In this document: one piece after another, positions 35,096 to 43,792 of the stretch
How positions within the stretch are numbered: the first letter of the stretch is position 1
How the letters are laid out: each line of letters opens with the position of its first letter
NCBI GenBank assembly: GCA_045504435.1
Contig: JBEULC010000001.1
Coordinates: 930,001-994,000 of the forward strand
DNA: 64,000 nt
Origin: JBEULC01 sp045504435
GTDB taxonomy: Bacteria > Pseudomonadota > Alphaproteobacteria > WRAU01 > Hepatincolaceae
Direction: 5' to 3'
Program-made: the position numbers and the translations under genes
Notes under the pieces: model-generated
Told to the model about the DNA's origin: nothing
What the model saw: the letters and a program-made list of their open reading frames with translations, nothing else
The model's database searches: none

Positions 35096-35755
35096 TTATG
35101 ATTTTAAAGCTTTAATATTAGCGCTATAATTAGAATTTTTAAAAACCGCCGTTCCCGCTACTAATATAGTAGCTCCTAACTCCTTTAATTGCTTAGAATT
35201 TGTTAAATCTACTCCGCCATCAATTTGTAAATCTATATTTCTACTCTTAATAAAATTATCTTTAATATTTTTAATTTTTTTTAATTGGGAAGGAATAAAG
35301 CTTTGCCCCCCTAATCCCGGATTTACAGTTAATACCAAAACCAGGTCTAACTTATCAATAATATACTCTAAAACTTGTTCAGGAGTAGAAGGATTAAGAG
35401 CAATTCCCACTTTAATTCCTTTGTTTTTTATCTTAGTAATTAATTTATCATGATGAATACAAGCTTCATAATGAAAAGTGATAATATCAGCTCCTGCTTC
35501 TACCATAGGCTCAATAAAATCTTCAGGATGATCAACCATTAAATGCACGTCAAAAATTTTAGTAGTTAATGGCCTAATTTGTTTAATTATAGAAGCACCA
35601 AAAGTTAAATTGTTAACAAAATTACCATCCATAACATCTAGATGGATATGATCGGCGCCCGCTTTATCTAAGTTAATGATCTCTTCACCTAATTTGGTGA
35701 AATTAGCAGCTAAAATAGAAGGAGCAATTTTAACAGCAGGTAAAGGCATAATCAT
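35096..35755 (-). CDS. rpe: Ribulose-phosphate 3-epimerase
   Basis: A 219-residue TIM-barrel enzyme interconverting ribulose 5-phosphate and xylulose 5-phosphate. Motifs: KIAPSILAANFTKLGEEI, ADHIHLDVMDGNFVNNLTFG, IFDVHLMVDHPEDF, TFHYEACIHHD, GIALNPSTPEQVLEY, VLTVNPGLGGQSFIPSQLKK and LQIDGGVDLTN, with the metal-binding His and Asp residues present. It is 32 bp downstream of tkt, so both non-oxidative pentose phosphate enzymes are co-transcribed. Start could be Met1 or Met3 (MIMPLP). Confidence 0.97.
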   Translation of the reverse strand: MIMPLPAVKIAPSILAANFTKLGEEIINLDKAGADHIHLDVMDGNFVNNLTFGASIIKQIRPLTTKIFDVHLMVDHPEDFIEPMVEAGADIITFHYEACIHHDKLITKIKNKGIKVGIALNPSTPEQVLEYIIDKLDLVLVLTVNPGLGGQSFIPSQLKKIKNIKDNFIKSRNIDLQIDGGVDLTNSKQLKELGATILVAGTAVFKNSNYSANIKALKS

Positions 35756-35787
35756 TATATTTTTTATAACCTTATTATTTTATTAAA

Positions 35788-37995
35788 TTAAGAGATTTTA
35801 TTTAGTACAAATTGATGGATTTTTTCAACAGTAAATCCAAAAAAATCTAAAACATCCGCAGAGGAGCCAGATTTGCCAAAAGTATCAATACCATACACTA
35901 TAGTATTTTCTCCTAATACTTCTTGCCATCCTATTAAATGAGAAGCTTCAACCACTATATTATAGCGATAATCACCTAGAACTTGTTTTTTGTAAGCAGC
36001 TTTTTGTTGAGCATATTTTTGTAAACAGGGCATGGATATTACTTGGACATTAAAATTGCTATTATTTAATAATTTGGCTACTTCAATGGCCAAATAAAGT
36101 TCTGAGCCACTTGAAATTAAATTAACATCAATTTTCTTGTCTTCTTTTGCTTTAGATAAAATATATCCACCTAATTTAACTTTATTAATTTTTATATCAA
36201 AATCTTCACGTAAATGGGGGATGTTTTCTCTGCCTAAAATAAGAGCAGTAGGAGTTTTTTTATTAGCCAAAGCAATTTGATAAGCTTCAATTGTTTCTAC
36301 TAAATCACAAGGGCGAATTACATCTAAATTGGGAATTAAACGTAAAGAAGCTATATGCTCTATAGGTTGATGAGTAGGTCCATCCCCTCCTAAGGAAATA
36401 TTATCGTGAGTAAAAATATAAATTACTTGGCGTTCCATTAAAGCAGATAATCTAATTGCAGGCCTCATAAAATCTGAAAATACCAAAAAGGTACCACCAT
36501 AGGGAATTACATAATTACCCTTATTATTATTTATTTGATGTGTATTGTCTGGAGTATCTTTATCAGGTTTAGTAAAATCTTTTTCCTGGGCTTGGTAATT
36601 GCCATAGCAAGCTAAACCATTCATGATAGCAGCCATACCATGCTCTCTAACTCCATAATGAATATAATTTCCTATAGCATTTTTGCCATTAATTACCACA
36701 GAATTTTTATTAATTGTATTATTAGAACTACTTAAATCTGCCGAACCTCCAATAAGATTGTCTAAATGGGTAGTTAAAACCTCTAAAACCTTTCCAGAAG
36801 CCGCTCTTGTGGACATCGGAACTTTATTAGCTATAGCACCAAATGCTAAAGAACTTAAACTATTTTCCACATTTTGATTAACTTCCTCTTGGGAAAGGTC
36901 CTCACCCTTGTTTTCTCTTATAGATTTTTTATTTATAAAATCAGGAGCATTGGTAAAGGATAAAAATTCTTGCCATTGATTCTGTTGGGAGGTAGAACAT
37001 GGATTAGGATTTTTAGTTAAGCTCTCCCAATTTTTATATTCCTCATGTTTATTTAAAGCTATTTCTTGCCAATATTGGGAAATGGTAGTAGGAATTTCAA
37101 AGGGTTGATAGCTCCAGTTAAGATTTTTCCTTAACTCAATTATACCCTCTTTGCCCAAATGCCCCCCATGGGCCGCTGCTTTTCCTTCTTTACCTGATCT
37201 ATAACCAATTTTGGTATGCCCGATTATAAAAGTAGGTTTATTACTATTTATTGAATATTCTTTAGCTAACTTAAAAACCTGATTAATTTCTTGATAATTA
37301 TTGCCATTTATTTCCATAACATTAAAACCGAAGGCTTCCATTCTAAGCTTAATGTTTTCTTTGTTAGATAAGTTAAGTTCGCCATCAATAGTGATATTAT
37401 TACTATCATAGATCACAATTAATTTATTTAAACCTAAATTACCTGCTAAAGAAAGTGCCTCATAGCTTACCCCTTCCATTAAACAACCGTCCCCTACAAA
37501 AGCATAGGTATAATGATCAATTACTGCATTAACTTTAGCATTTAATATTTTCTCACTTAAAGCTATACCTACTGCCATAGCTACCCCTTGTCCCAAAGGT
37601 CCTGTAGTAACTTCAATACCAGCTTCTTGATCTATTTCTGGATGTCCTGAAGTAATCTCATTTAATTTTCTAAGATTTTTAATATTATCTATGGAAAACT
37701 TTTTATATCCTAAAAGATGTAAAGTAGAATAAAGCATTATACAGGCATGCCCTGCAGATAAAACAAATCTATCGCGATTAACCCAAGTAGGATTATTAGG
37801 ATCAAATTTTAAAAAATTAGCAAATAAGCAAGTAATAATATCAGCAGCACCAAGGGGGGTTCCTAAATGTCCTGATTGCGCAACTTCCAAAGCCTCTGCT
37901 GACAGCATCCTTATAGAGTTAGACATTAATGATAGCTGATTTTCATCACTAATCATGGGGTGGATACTTTGAGGATTTGCTTCTTTTTGGATCAT
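35788..37995 (-). CDS. tkt: Transketolase
   Basis: A 735-residue thiamine-diphosphate enzyme moving two-carbon units in the pentose phosphate pathway. Motifs: EALEVAQSGHLGTPLGAADI, DRFVLSAGHACIMLY, EVTTGPLGQGVAMAVG, the TPP/metal motif FVGDGCLMEGVSYEALSLAG, IVIYDSNNITIDG, HTKIGYRSGKEGKAAAHGGH, LIGGSADLSSSNNT, HYGVREHGMAAIMNG and THDNISLGGDGPTHQPIEH. It exceeds the usual 660-670 residues partly through an insertion of about 28 polar residues (starting NYQAQEKDF and ending NNNKGN) between NGLACYG and YVIPYGGTFLVFSDFMRPA. The insertion sits near a surface loop and is probably tolerated. First gene of tkt-rpe-DUF502. Confidence 0.96.
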   Translation of the reverse strand: MIQKEANPQSIHPMISDENQLSLMSNSIRMLSAEALEVAQSGHLGTPLGAADIITCLFANFLKFDPNNPTWVNRDRFVLSAGHACIMLYSTLHLLGYKKFSIDNIKNLRKLNEITSGHPEIDQEAGIEVTTGPLGQGVAMAVGIALSEKILNAKVNAVIDHYTYAFVGDGCLMEGVSYEALSLAGNLGLNKLIVIYDSNNITIDGELNLSNKENIKLRMEAFGFNVMEINGNNYQEINQVFKLAKEYSINSNKPTFIIGHTKIGYRSGKEGKAAAHGGHLGKEGIIELRKNLNWSYQPFEIPTTISQYWQEIALNKHEEYKNWESLTKNPNPCSTSQQNQWQEFLSFTNAPDFINKKSIRENKGEDLSQEEVNQNVENSLSSLAFGAIANKVPMSTRAASGKVLEVLTTHLDNLIGGSADLSSSNNTINKNSVVINGKNAIGNYIHYGVREHGMAAIMNGLACYGNYQAQEKDFTKPDKDTPDNTHQINNNKGNYVIPYGGTFLVFSDFMRPAIRLSALMERQVIYIFTHDNISLGGDGPTHQPIEHIASLRLIPNLDVIRPCDLVETIEAYQIALANKKTPTALILGRENIPHLREDFDIKINKVKLGGYILSKAKEDKKIDVNLISSGSELYLAIEVAKLLNNSNFNVQVISMPCLQKYAQQKAAYKKQVLGDYRYNIVVEASHLIGWQEVLGENTIVYGIDTFGKSGSSADVLDFFGFTVEKIHQFVLNKIS

Positions 37996-38121
37996 GTGAT
38001 ACTCTTTTGGCTTTTTGCTGAAATTACTAGATCTATTAACATTTTAAATTATATCTTAAATTTATTATAATTTTAAATGATATTGTAATAATTATAAGCT
38101 ATAAGAAATTAAGAGTAAAGT

Positions 38122-38874
38122 ATGGAATTAGATAAAAATTTTAATAATAATCCAACAATTTTAACAATGCCCCTAAAAAATAAAGTAAAAAATAAAATTT
38201 ATAATAGCTCAGAACCTATCATTATTTTTATTCATGGAATTCATGAAAATTCTAAAGTATTTGCCCAATATGATACTTATTTTCAAACCCAAGGTTATAA
38301 GACCTGTTTAATAGATTATTATTCTACTAAGTATAATATTAAAGATTCAGTAAAACAGGTTTATGAAACTATTAATGAAAAAATTCCTGATATCACTGAT
38401 TTTAAAGAAGTATATATTATAGCCCATTCTATGGGAGCAATTATATCTTATTTCTTGATCAATGATTACAAACTTAAGCCAAAAAGCTCAATATTTTTAG
38501 GTCCTCCTTTATTAGGAAGCCAATTAGCCAAATTTTATGCCAGGCCTCCCTTTAAATTTTTATTTAAAGCAATTTATGGACAAGCTGGCTTAGAGCTAAT
38601 TACTAAAAGCTCGCTGATAGCAAAAATCAAACAGCTTAATTTCCCTGTGGGTATTATTGCAGGAAACAGAAAAACTTGGGGTTTTAATGGATTTTTAATT
38701 AAAGGGATAAATGATGGTAAAGTGGCCATAGAAGAAACCATTTTAAAGGGATTTTTAGACCATATTATTTTACCAGTAGATCATCATTCAATGTTACAAG
38801 ATAAAAATTCCATGGAGCAGTGCTTACATTTTCTAAAAAATAATTCATTTTATAGAAAATATTTACGCTTATAG
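38122..38874 (+). CDS. Alpha/beta hydrolase, lipase-like
   Basis: A 250-residue protein with an alpha/beta hydrolase fold. The oxyanion-hole strand is IIIFIHGIHENSKVF, the nucleophile elbow is YIIAHSMGAIISY (Ser in A-H-S-M-G), and the likely catalytic His is in LPVDHHSMLQDKNS near the C-terminus. GFNGFLIKGINDGKVAIEET resembles the segment before the acid/His region of small lipases that act on short acyl esters. There is no signal peptide, so it is cytosolic. Substrate unknown. It converges with the decayed metQ copy. Confidence 0.75.
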   Translation: MELDKNFNNNPTILTMPLKNKVKNKIYNSSEPIIIFIHGIHENSKVFAQYDTYFQTQGYKTCLIDYYSTKYNIKDSVKQVYETINEKIPDITDFKEVYIIAHSMGAIISYFLINDYKLKPKSSIFLGPPLLGSQLAKFYARPPFKFLFKAIYGQAGLELITKSSLIAKIKQLNFPVGIIAGNRKTWGFNGFLIKGINDGKVAIEETILKGFLDHIILPVDHHSMLQDKNSMEQCLHFLKNNSFYRKYLRL

Positions 38875-38898
38875 TTATTTACCTTCTAAGGGGATAAT

Positions 38899-39423
38899 TT
38901 ATCCTTTATATTTATCTAATATAAATTGTTTAATTTCTTTAAAGGCTAAAATTTTGCTCAATTCCTTTAAAGCTTCTATTTTTTGTTGTTTTTTACGATT
39001 TGCTGGAAGATGATTGAAATCTAAATTCACTACGTTAATCCCCCTCTTTAAGTTGGCTTAACCTAGATTTTTTAACATTTCTAAAGTTCTTCCCCTATTT
39101 GCTACAGCATTACTTAAAAACTACTGTAGAATTATTTCTAATATCCTTAAGATCTTTATAACGATATTAATAAAGTTCTTAAGGAGCAATATAAGTTTTA
39201 GCTACAATCACAAAACTATATTTATAAGTTTGGATTTGATTTTCTAAAAAAGGAATATGTCTATATAAATAGCATCTATATTGTTATAAGATAAGACTTT
39301 ATTAGGTAAAATATAATCCTGGAAAATAATTATTTGTAGATCTACTTTTTCTTTTTTAAGCAAAGGTTTAATAAATTCCAGAATTTTTCTTCATGGAATC
39401 ATCGTAGCTCCTACTTTTAGCAT
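38899..39423 (-). pseudogene. Second metQ copy, decayed
   Basis: The reverse strand reads MLKVGATMIP, TGA, RKILEFIKPLLKKEKVDLQI, IIFQDYILPNKVLSYNNIDA, matching the intact MetQ (IGATAVPHAEILEFAKPLLK, IVFQDYVLPNKALASKDLDA). Further on come TVVFSNAVANRGRTLEMLKN (MetQ: GATIIFSNSVADTGRAISLL) and the end FKEIKQFILDKYKG before TAA. Several stops and at least one frameshift separate the parts. It lies directly downstream of intact metQ on the same strand, so the operon once carried two substrate-binding proteins. Its signal-peptide region is not readable. Confidence 0.85.
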
Positions 39424-39551
39424 TATATCTTTAACATAAATGTTACTATAATTAATAAATATAAGCTCAATATAAAAAAACTATTTTTGAACTTTTATTA
39501 AAAATTTTTCTGATTTTCATACGCTATTTATTTTTAGAGATAATTAACACA

Positions 39552-40340
39552 CTATTTAGTAGGAACTATGGCACCTTGGTATTTATCCTTAATAAATCTT
39601 ACAACTTCAGGAGATTGTAATACCTCCATTAAAATTCTAATATTACTTTTACCTGCATCTTTTTCTCTAATAGCTACCACATTGACATAAGGTGAGCTAG
39701 AGCCTTCTAATATCAATGCATCTTTTAAAGGGTTAATTCCTGCCTCTAGCGCATAATTAGTATTAATAATAAGAAGATCAGCTTCATTGCTACTATATAA
39801 TCTTGGTAATAGCTCAGGAGATACATCATTGCGGATTTTAGATTGCTTAAGATTAGTAGCTATATCTTCTAAAGTGGTTCTAATAGGATCAACCCCAGGC
39901 TTTAAAATTACAAGGCCTGCCTTTTGCAATAAAGAGATTGCTCTTCCTGTATCCGCTACTGAATTACTAAAAATTATAGTAGCCCCGCTTTTTATATCTT
40001 CTAGTTTTTTATATTTTTTAGAGTAAATCCCTAAAGGCTCGATATGAACTACACCTGCACTAATAAAATTATATTTATGTTCTTTATTTTGTGCTTCTAA
40101 ATAAACTATATGTTGAAAATAATTAGCATCTAAATCCTTACTAGCTAAGGCTTTATTAGGCAAAACATAGTCTTGAAAAACTATAATTTTAAGATTAATA
40201 CCTTTTTCCTTAAGCAAAGGTTTAGCAAATTCTAAAATTTCTGCATGTGGTACTGCGGTTGCCCCAATGGTTAAGGTGTTCGCATTAAGTGTAAAAGTTG
40301 AAGCTAAAATAACTAAAAATAAAAATAAAAAAATTTTCAT
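39552..40340 (-). CDS. metQ: D-methionine ABC transporter substrate-binding protein, without a lipobox cysteine
   Basis: A 262-residue NlpA/MetQ-family binding protein that presents methionine to MetNI. Signal peptide MKIFLFLFLVILASTFTLNA, then TLTIGATAVPHAEILEFAKP, VFQDYVLPNKALASKDLDAN, YFQHIVYLEAQNKE, GVVHIEPLGIYSKKYKKLED, ATIIFSNSVADTGRAISLLQ and INTNYALEAGINPLKDAL. Most MetQ proteins are lipoproteins with an L-x-x-C cleavage box; here no Cys exists near the signal-peptide end (LNANTLTIG), so it is probably a free periplasmic protein. It follows metI by 42 bp and is controlled with metN by the upstream S-box. Confidence 0.93.
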   Translation of the reverse strand: MKIFLFLFLVILASTFTLNANTLTIGATAVPHAEILEFAKPLLKEKGINLKIIVFQDYVLPNKALASKDLDANYFQHIVYLEAQNKEHKYNFISAGVVHIEPLGIYSKKYKKLEDIKSGATIIFSNSVADTGRAISLLQKAGLVILKPGVDPIRTTLEDIATNLKQSKIRNDVSPELLPRLYSSNEADLLIINTNYALEAGINPLKDALILEGSSSPYVNVVAIREKDAGKSNIRILMEVLQSPEVVRFIKDKYQGAIVPTK

Positions 40341-40382
40341 ATAAAAAACCCTCCTAAATAATGTAATAAATATAAAATAAGT

Positions 40383-41033
40383 TTAACGATGATCAATTTT
40401 CTTTACAATAAAATCTCCAGTAAATTGAATTACAAAAACTAAAACCAAAATAATTAAAGTAGCCAATAAAGTCACCACTTGATTATTCCTTTGAAAACCT
40501 TCAATATAAGCTAAATTTCCTAATCCTCCAGCGCCAATGACCCCGGCCATAGCCGAATAAGCTAAAACAGAAATCATTAATGTGGTGAGGTTAGAAATTA
40601 AAGTGGGTAAGCTTTCAGGAATTAAAACCTTTAAAATTATTTTTAATTCGCTGGCTCCATGTGCCTTAGCAGCTTCAATTACTCCTTTATTTACATCTTT
40701 AAAAGATGCTTCAACTACCCGGGCATAAAATGGAGAAATTCCTATTATTAAAGCAGGAAAAGCCGCTTTAGCTCCCAAAATCGTACCCATTAAAATTTTA
40801 GTAAACGGTAGTAAAATAATAATCATAATAATAAAAGGTATAGAGCGAATAATATTAACTAAACTTGAAAGTAAAATATATACATATTTATTGCTTAAGA
40901 TTTTATCTTTAGATGTTACAAATAGTAATATACCTAAAATTAGACCAAAAATTGCAATAAAAAAAGTAGAAAACGTAGTTAAGTAAATAGTTTCTAAAGT
41001 AGCACTTATAAGCTTATTGTAATTAAAGTTCAT
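40383..41033 (-). CDS. metI: D-methionine ABC transporter permease
   Basis: A 216-residue membrane protein with five to six helices and the MetI family features: ATLETIYLTTFSTFFIAIFG, LVNIIRSIPFIIMIIILLPF, GTILGAKAAFPALIIGISPF and the coupling-helix EAA loop EAAKAHGASELKIILKVLIP, then YSAMAGVIGAGGLGNLAY. It forms the channel of the methionine importer. Its start overlaps the end of metN by 11 bp, so the two are translationally coupled. Confidence 0.95.
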   Translation of the reverse strand: MNFNYNKLISATLETIYLTTFSTFFIAIFGLILGILLFVTSKDKILSNKYVYILLSSLVNIIRSIPFIIMIIILLPFTKILMGTILGAKAAFPALIIGISPFYARVVEASFKDVNKGVIEAAKAHGASELKIILKVLIPESLPTLISNLTTLMISVLAYSAMAGVIGAGGLGNLAYIEGFQRNNQVVTLLATLIILVLVFVIQFTGDFIVKKIDHR

Positions 41034-42033
41034 TTTCTATTACCTCAATTTGTAAGTTTTTTTCTTTGGTAAAGGTAACAATGTTTTCCCAAACCTCTTC
41101 AGGAGCTTGTATATGAGCAGTAATTTGGCCAGAAGTTTCAGGTAAATTGTTAATAAAAGCTTCTACAATGTTAATTTGGATATGGAATTTTAACGCTAAT
41201 TCAGAAATTATACTTTTGTGTACTGAGGAATCATTTAAATATAATTTTATAAATTTACCGCCTTTAATCTTAGATATTATGGGGCTGATATCTTCAAATC
41301 TATTATGATCATAGCCTTTAATTACAAAATCTTTAGTTATAGGATTTTTAGGATAATGAAAAACTTCTTGTACATAGCCTTGTTCAATAATACTACCTTT
41401 ATCAAGTACTGCCACTTTATTGCAAATTTGCCTAATTACATCCATTTCATGGGTAATTAAAACCAAAGTCACCCCTGTTTGCTGTTGTATATCCTTTAAA
41501 AGGCTTAATATAGCTCGAGTATTAATAGGATCTAAGGCAGAAGTTGCTTCATCACACAATAAAAGTTTAGGAGAATTTGCTAAGGCTCTGGCTATACCTA
41601 CTCTTTGCTTTTGCCCTCCACTTAGTTCTTTAGGATAGGCATTTTCTTTACCCTCTAATTTTACCAAATTAAGTAAAGTGCGCACTTTTTCTTTAATAAG
41701 ATTTTTTTTGATCCCCAAGATTTCTAAAGGAAAGGCAATATTTTGATAAACAGTTTTTGATGATAAGAGATTAAAATTTTGGAAAATCATACCAATTTTG
41801 CTGCGCTGTACTCTTAATTGCTTTTTTGATAAGGTTGATATATCAATATCATCAATAATAATATTTCCTGAAGATAAGGTTTCTAAAGAGTTAATTAAAC
41901 GCAATAAGGTGCTTTTTCCCGCACCGCTATAACCGATAATGCCAAATATATCTTGCGGATTGATCTCTAAATTAATATTATCTAAAATATTATTTACCGC
42001 AAATTTTTTACATACATTAATAATTTTTATCAC
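41023..42033 (-). CDS. metN: D-methionine ABC transporter ATP-binding protein
   Basis: A 336-residue ATPase with Walker A GYSGAGKSTLLRLINSLETL (31-50 region), Q-loop MIFQNFNLLSSKTVYQNIAF, signature ELSGGQKQRVGIARALAN, Walker B LLLCDEATSALDP, and H-loop LVLITHEMDVI. The C-terminal ~90 residues form the NIL/ferredoxin-like domain typical of MetN, which binds methionine and inhibits transport when it is abundant. I accept the GTG start at 42031-42033 with AAAAGG at 42044-42049. The S-box riboswitch lies just upstream. First gene of metN-metI-metQ-(pseudo-metQ). Confidence 0.96.
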   Translation of the reverse strand: MIKIINVCKKFAVNNILDNINLEINPQDIFGIIGYSGAGKSTLLRLINSLETLSSGNIIIDDIDISTLSKKQLRVQRSKIGMIFQNFNLLSSKTVYQNIAFPLEILGIKKNLIKEKVRTLLNLVKLEGKENAYPKELSGGQKQRVGIARALANSPKLLLCDEATSALDPINTRAILSLLKDIQQQTGVTLVLITHEMDVIRQICNKVAVLDKGSIIEQGYVQEVFHYPKNPITKDFVIKGYDHNRFEDISPIISKIKGGKFIKLYLNDSSVHKSIISELALKFHIQINIVEAFINNLPETSGQITAHIQAPEEVWENIVTFTKEKNLQIEVIENEL

Positions 42034-42107
42034 CGTCTAATAACCTTTTAAAAAATATAAAAATAAGGATAAAAATGTTAAATCTGAGAAAGTAAGTTTG
42101 GGAAACT

Positions 42108-42217
42108 TTTTTATCTATCAAAATTTTACATTTTGTGGAATTTAGCACCTTGCCTTCGTAGAAAGTAGGTTGCTTAGCTTTCATAGGGTTCCTACCCTCA
42201 AGCCCTCTTGATAAAAA
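42108..42217 (-). ncRNA. SAM-I (S-box) riboswitch upstream of metNIQ
   Basis: Read on the minus strand, the leader carries the S-box core in order: TTATCAAGAGGGCTTGAGGG, then TAGGAACCCTATGAAAGC, AAGCAACC and AAGGTGCTAAATTCCAC. P1 can be drawn as 8 bp (42210-42217 with 42108-42115, UUUUUAUC/GAUAAAAA). P2 has the kink-turn GCUU-GA / UGA-AAGC with a GGGU/ACCC tip. P3 is ACCU...AGGU with CUUUC/GAAGG, and P4 is CAAAA/UUUUG. These are the family's conserved S-adenosylmethionine-binding elements. An exact second copy of the P1 5' strand lies at 42068-42075, followed by CCUU and the metN ribosome binding site AAAAGG, a plausible expression platform (SAM bound, translation off). Confidence 0.9.
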
Positions 42218-42247
42218 TATTATTAATAAAGTAAGTATAATTAAAGT

Positions 42248-43633
42248 TTAAAAGTTGTCAATATTTTTTTTACGTTTTTTATAGATAGTTTTAGCTAAAA
42301 CTAAATATAAAATAAAGTTAACCAAATATGAGAATCCTTCTACTAAAAAAATACCTGCTAAACCTAAAGAAGTAAAAAAAATCACCGCATAGCATAACGG
42401 CAAGGTAATAAACATTTTATTTAAAATACTGACAATTAAGGGCCAATTGGCATTTTGTAAGCCTTTAAGATAGGCTTTAGAAACTATAGATAAAGTACGT
42501 AAAGGTTCAACCAAAATTGCTAATATCATACAAATTATTAGATACTGACGTACTGTTTGATTACTAGAATACCAATTTTCATACAAATGCAGAGTAAAAT
42601 AAACAAAGATAAAAGCTGCAAGAGTAAATAAAATGCTCAAGGATAAAGCTGCTTTTAAATTTTTATTATAAAATGCCCTTATATTTTTAAAATCTTGTGG
42701 CTTACTTTGACCAAATAATTTAGAAATTCGTAATTGCATCATAATTGCAATACTTAAGGAAGCCGTTAAGGAAAAAATTAGATAATTTTGCGCATGTTGT
42801 TTGGCCGAAATCATCTCCACTCCTATTTTTACAATAATCGCACTAATAAAAAACTGTACTATATAGTGTAAAATAGGGTCTAAAACACCTGCAAATCCTA
42901 AATTTTTTATCCCTACATAAGCTTTTTTATAATAATGTAAACTAATTTTTAACTTATATAAAATCTTAAATCGATATAAGGCATATAAATATAAGGGAAA
43001 AATAGCTAAAACAGATAAACTACTTGAAATTGCTATACCACTAACTCCAGCTTGAAAAACCTCTACTGCTAAGTAATTAAATAAAATATTGAGTATAAAA
43101 ATAGCAATTATAAATAAAAATTTAAATCTTGCTAAATTAAGAGAATATAAAATATAAGAAAAATATTGTTCCATATTTAATAAAATAAAAAAGGGAATCA
43201 TGTAGATAATATATTTTAAGGCATATTTTTTAGCCTCATCATCTAAACTTTTCTTAAAAATAAAAAATAAATTGTCTTTAAAAATAAATAAAAGAGTTAC
43301 TAGGATTAAAGAAAGTAATATAGAAATTATAAAGCCCGCAAATAAGGTATTGTTATAATTTACATTAACTGTAGAATCATTTTTTGCATATAGATAAACA
43401 CAATTATTAACCATACTTTGACAAAATTGGGTAAAAATACCTTGAATTATATAAATAAAGGGAATTAAAGCGGCCACTCCAATTGCTGCTTTATAGGAGA
43501 TTTTCTCTAAAAAAATAAAATCAATTGAAGTGATAGAAAATTCTATACTCAAAATTAAAAATATAAAAAGCAATTGCCTAAAAAAAGCATTGTCTTTAAT
43601 CAACCTAAGCCATGATCTTTGTGGGTTTAACAA
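42248..43633 (-). CDS. MATE-family efflux transporter
   Basis: A 461-residue protein with about twelve hydrophobic helices in two halves, typical of the MATE (MOP superfamily) antiporters. The N-terminal half has FFRQLLFIFLILSIEFSITS and AAIGVAALIPFIYIIQGIFT; the second half starts near GFAGVLDPILHYIVQFFISA. MATE proteins expel cations, drugs or metabolites with Na+ or H+. The substrate is unknown. The divergence from typical NorM motifs is clear, so the family call is by pattern. It sits between the metNIQ S-box (32 bp past its stop codon) and the cobalamin-riboswitch receptor, without a visible riboswitch of its own. Confidence 0.75.
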   Translation of the reverse strand: MLNPQRSWLRLIKDNAFFRQLLFIFLILSIEFSITSIDFIFLEKISYKAAIGVAALIPFIYIIQGIFTQFCQSMVNNCVYLYAKNDSTVNVNYNNTLFAGFIISILLSLILVTLLFIFKDNLFFIFKKSLDDEAKKYALKYIIYMIPFFILLNMEQYFSYILYSLNLARFKFLFIIAIFILNILFNYLAVEVFQAGVSGIAISSSLSVLAIFPLYLYALYRFKILYKLKISLHYYKKAYVGIKNLGFAGVLDPILHYIVQFFISAIIVKIGVEMISAKQHAQNYLIFSLTASLSIAIMMQLRISKLFGQSKPQDFKNIRAFYNKNLKAALSLSILFTLAAFIFVYFTLHLYENWYSSNQTVRQYLIICMILAILVEPLRTLSIVSKAYLKGLQNANWPLIVSILNKMFITLPLCYAVIFFTSLGLAGIFLVEGFSYLVNFILYLVLAKTIYKKRKKNIDNF

Positions 43634-43757
43634 AATTTATTCTCAATTTATTATGTAAAATTATGAGATCAAAGTAGGAATTAATAAATAATAAGTATAT
43701 TAATAGTGCCTTATTTTTTTTTAAAAAACAATTTATCTTATCAATTTTAAAATGATG

Positions 43758-43786
43758 TTGACAATAAATTTAAAGTATTTTATCTT
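43758..43786 (+). promoter_or_regulatory. Sigma-70-type promoter of the cobalamin riboswitch leader
   Basis: A perfect TTGACA (43758-43763) and TATCTT (43781-43786) are separated by 17 bp, placing a transcription start near 43793, just at the 5' end of the riboswitch. Confidence 0.65.
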
Positions 43787-43792
43787 GTAAAT

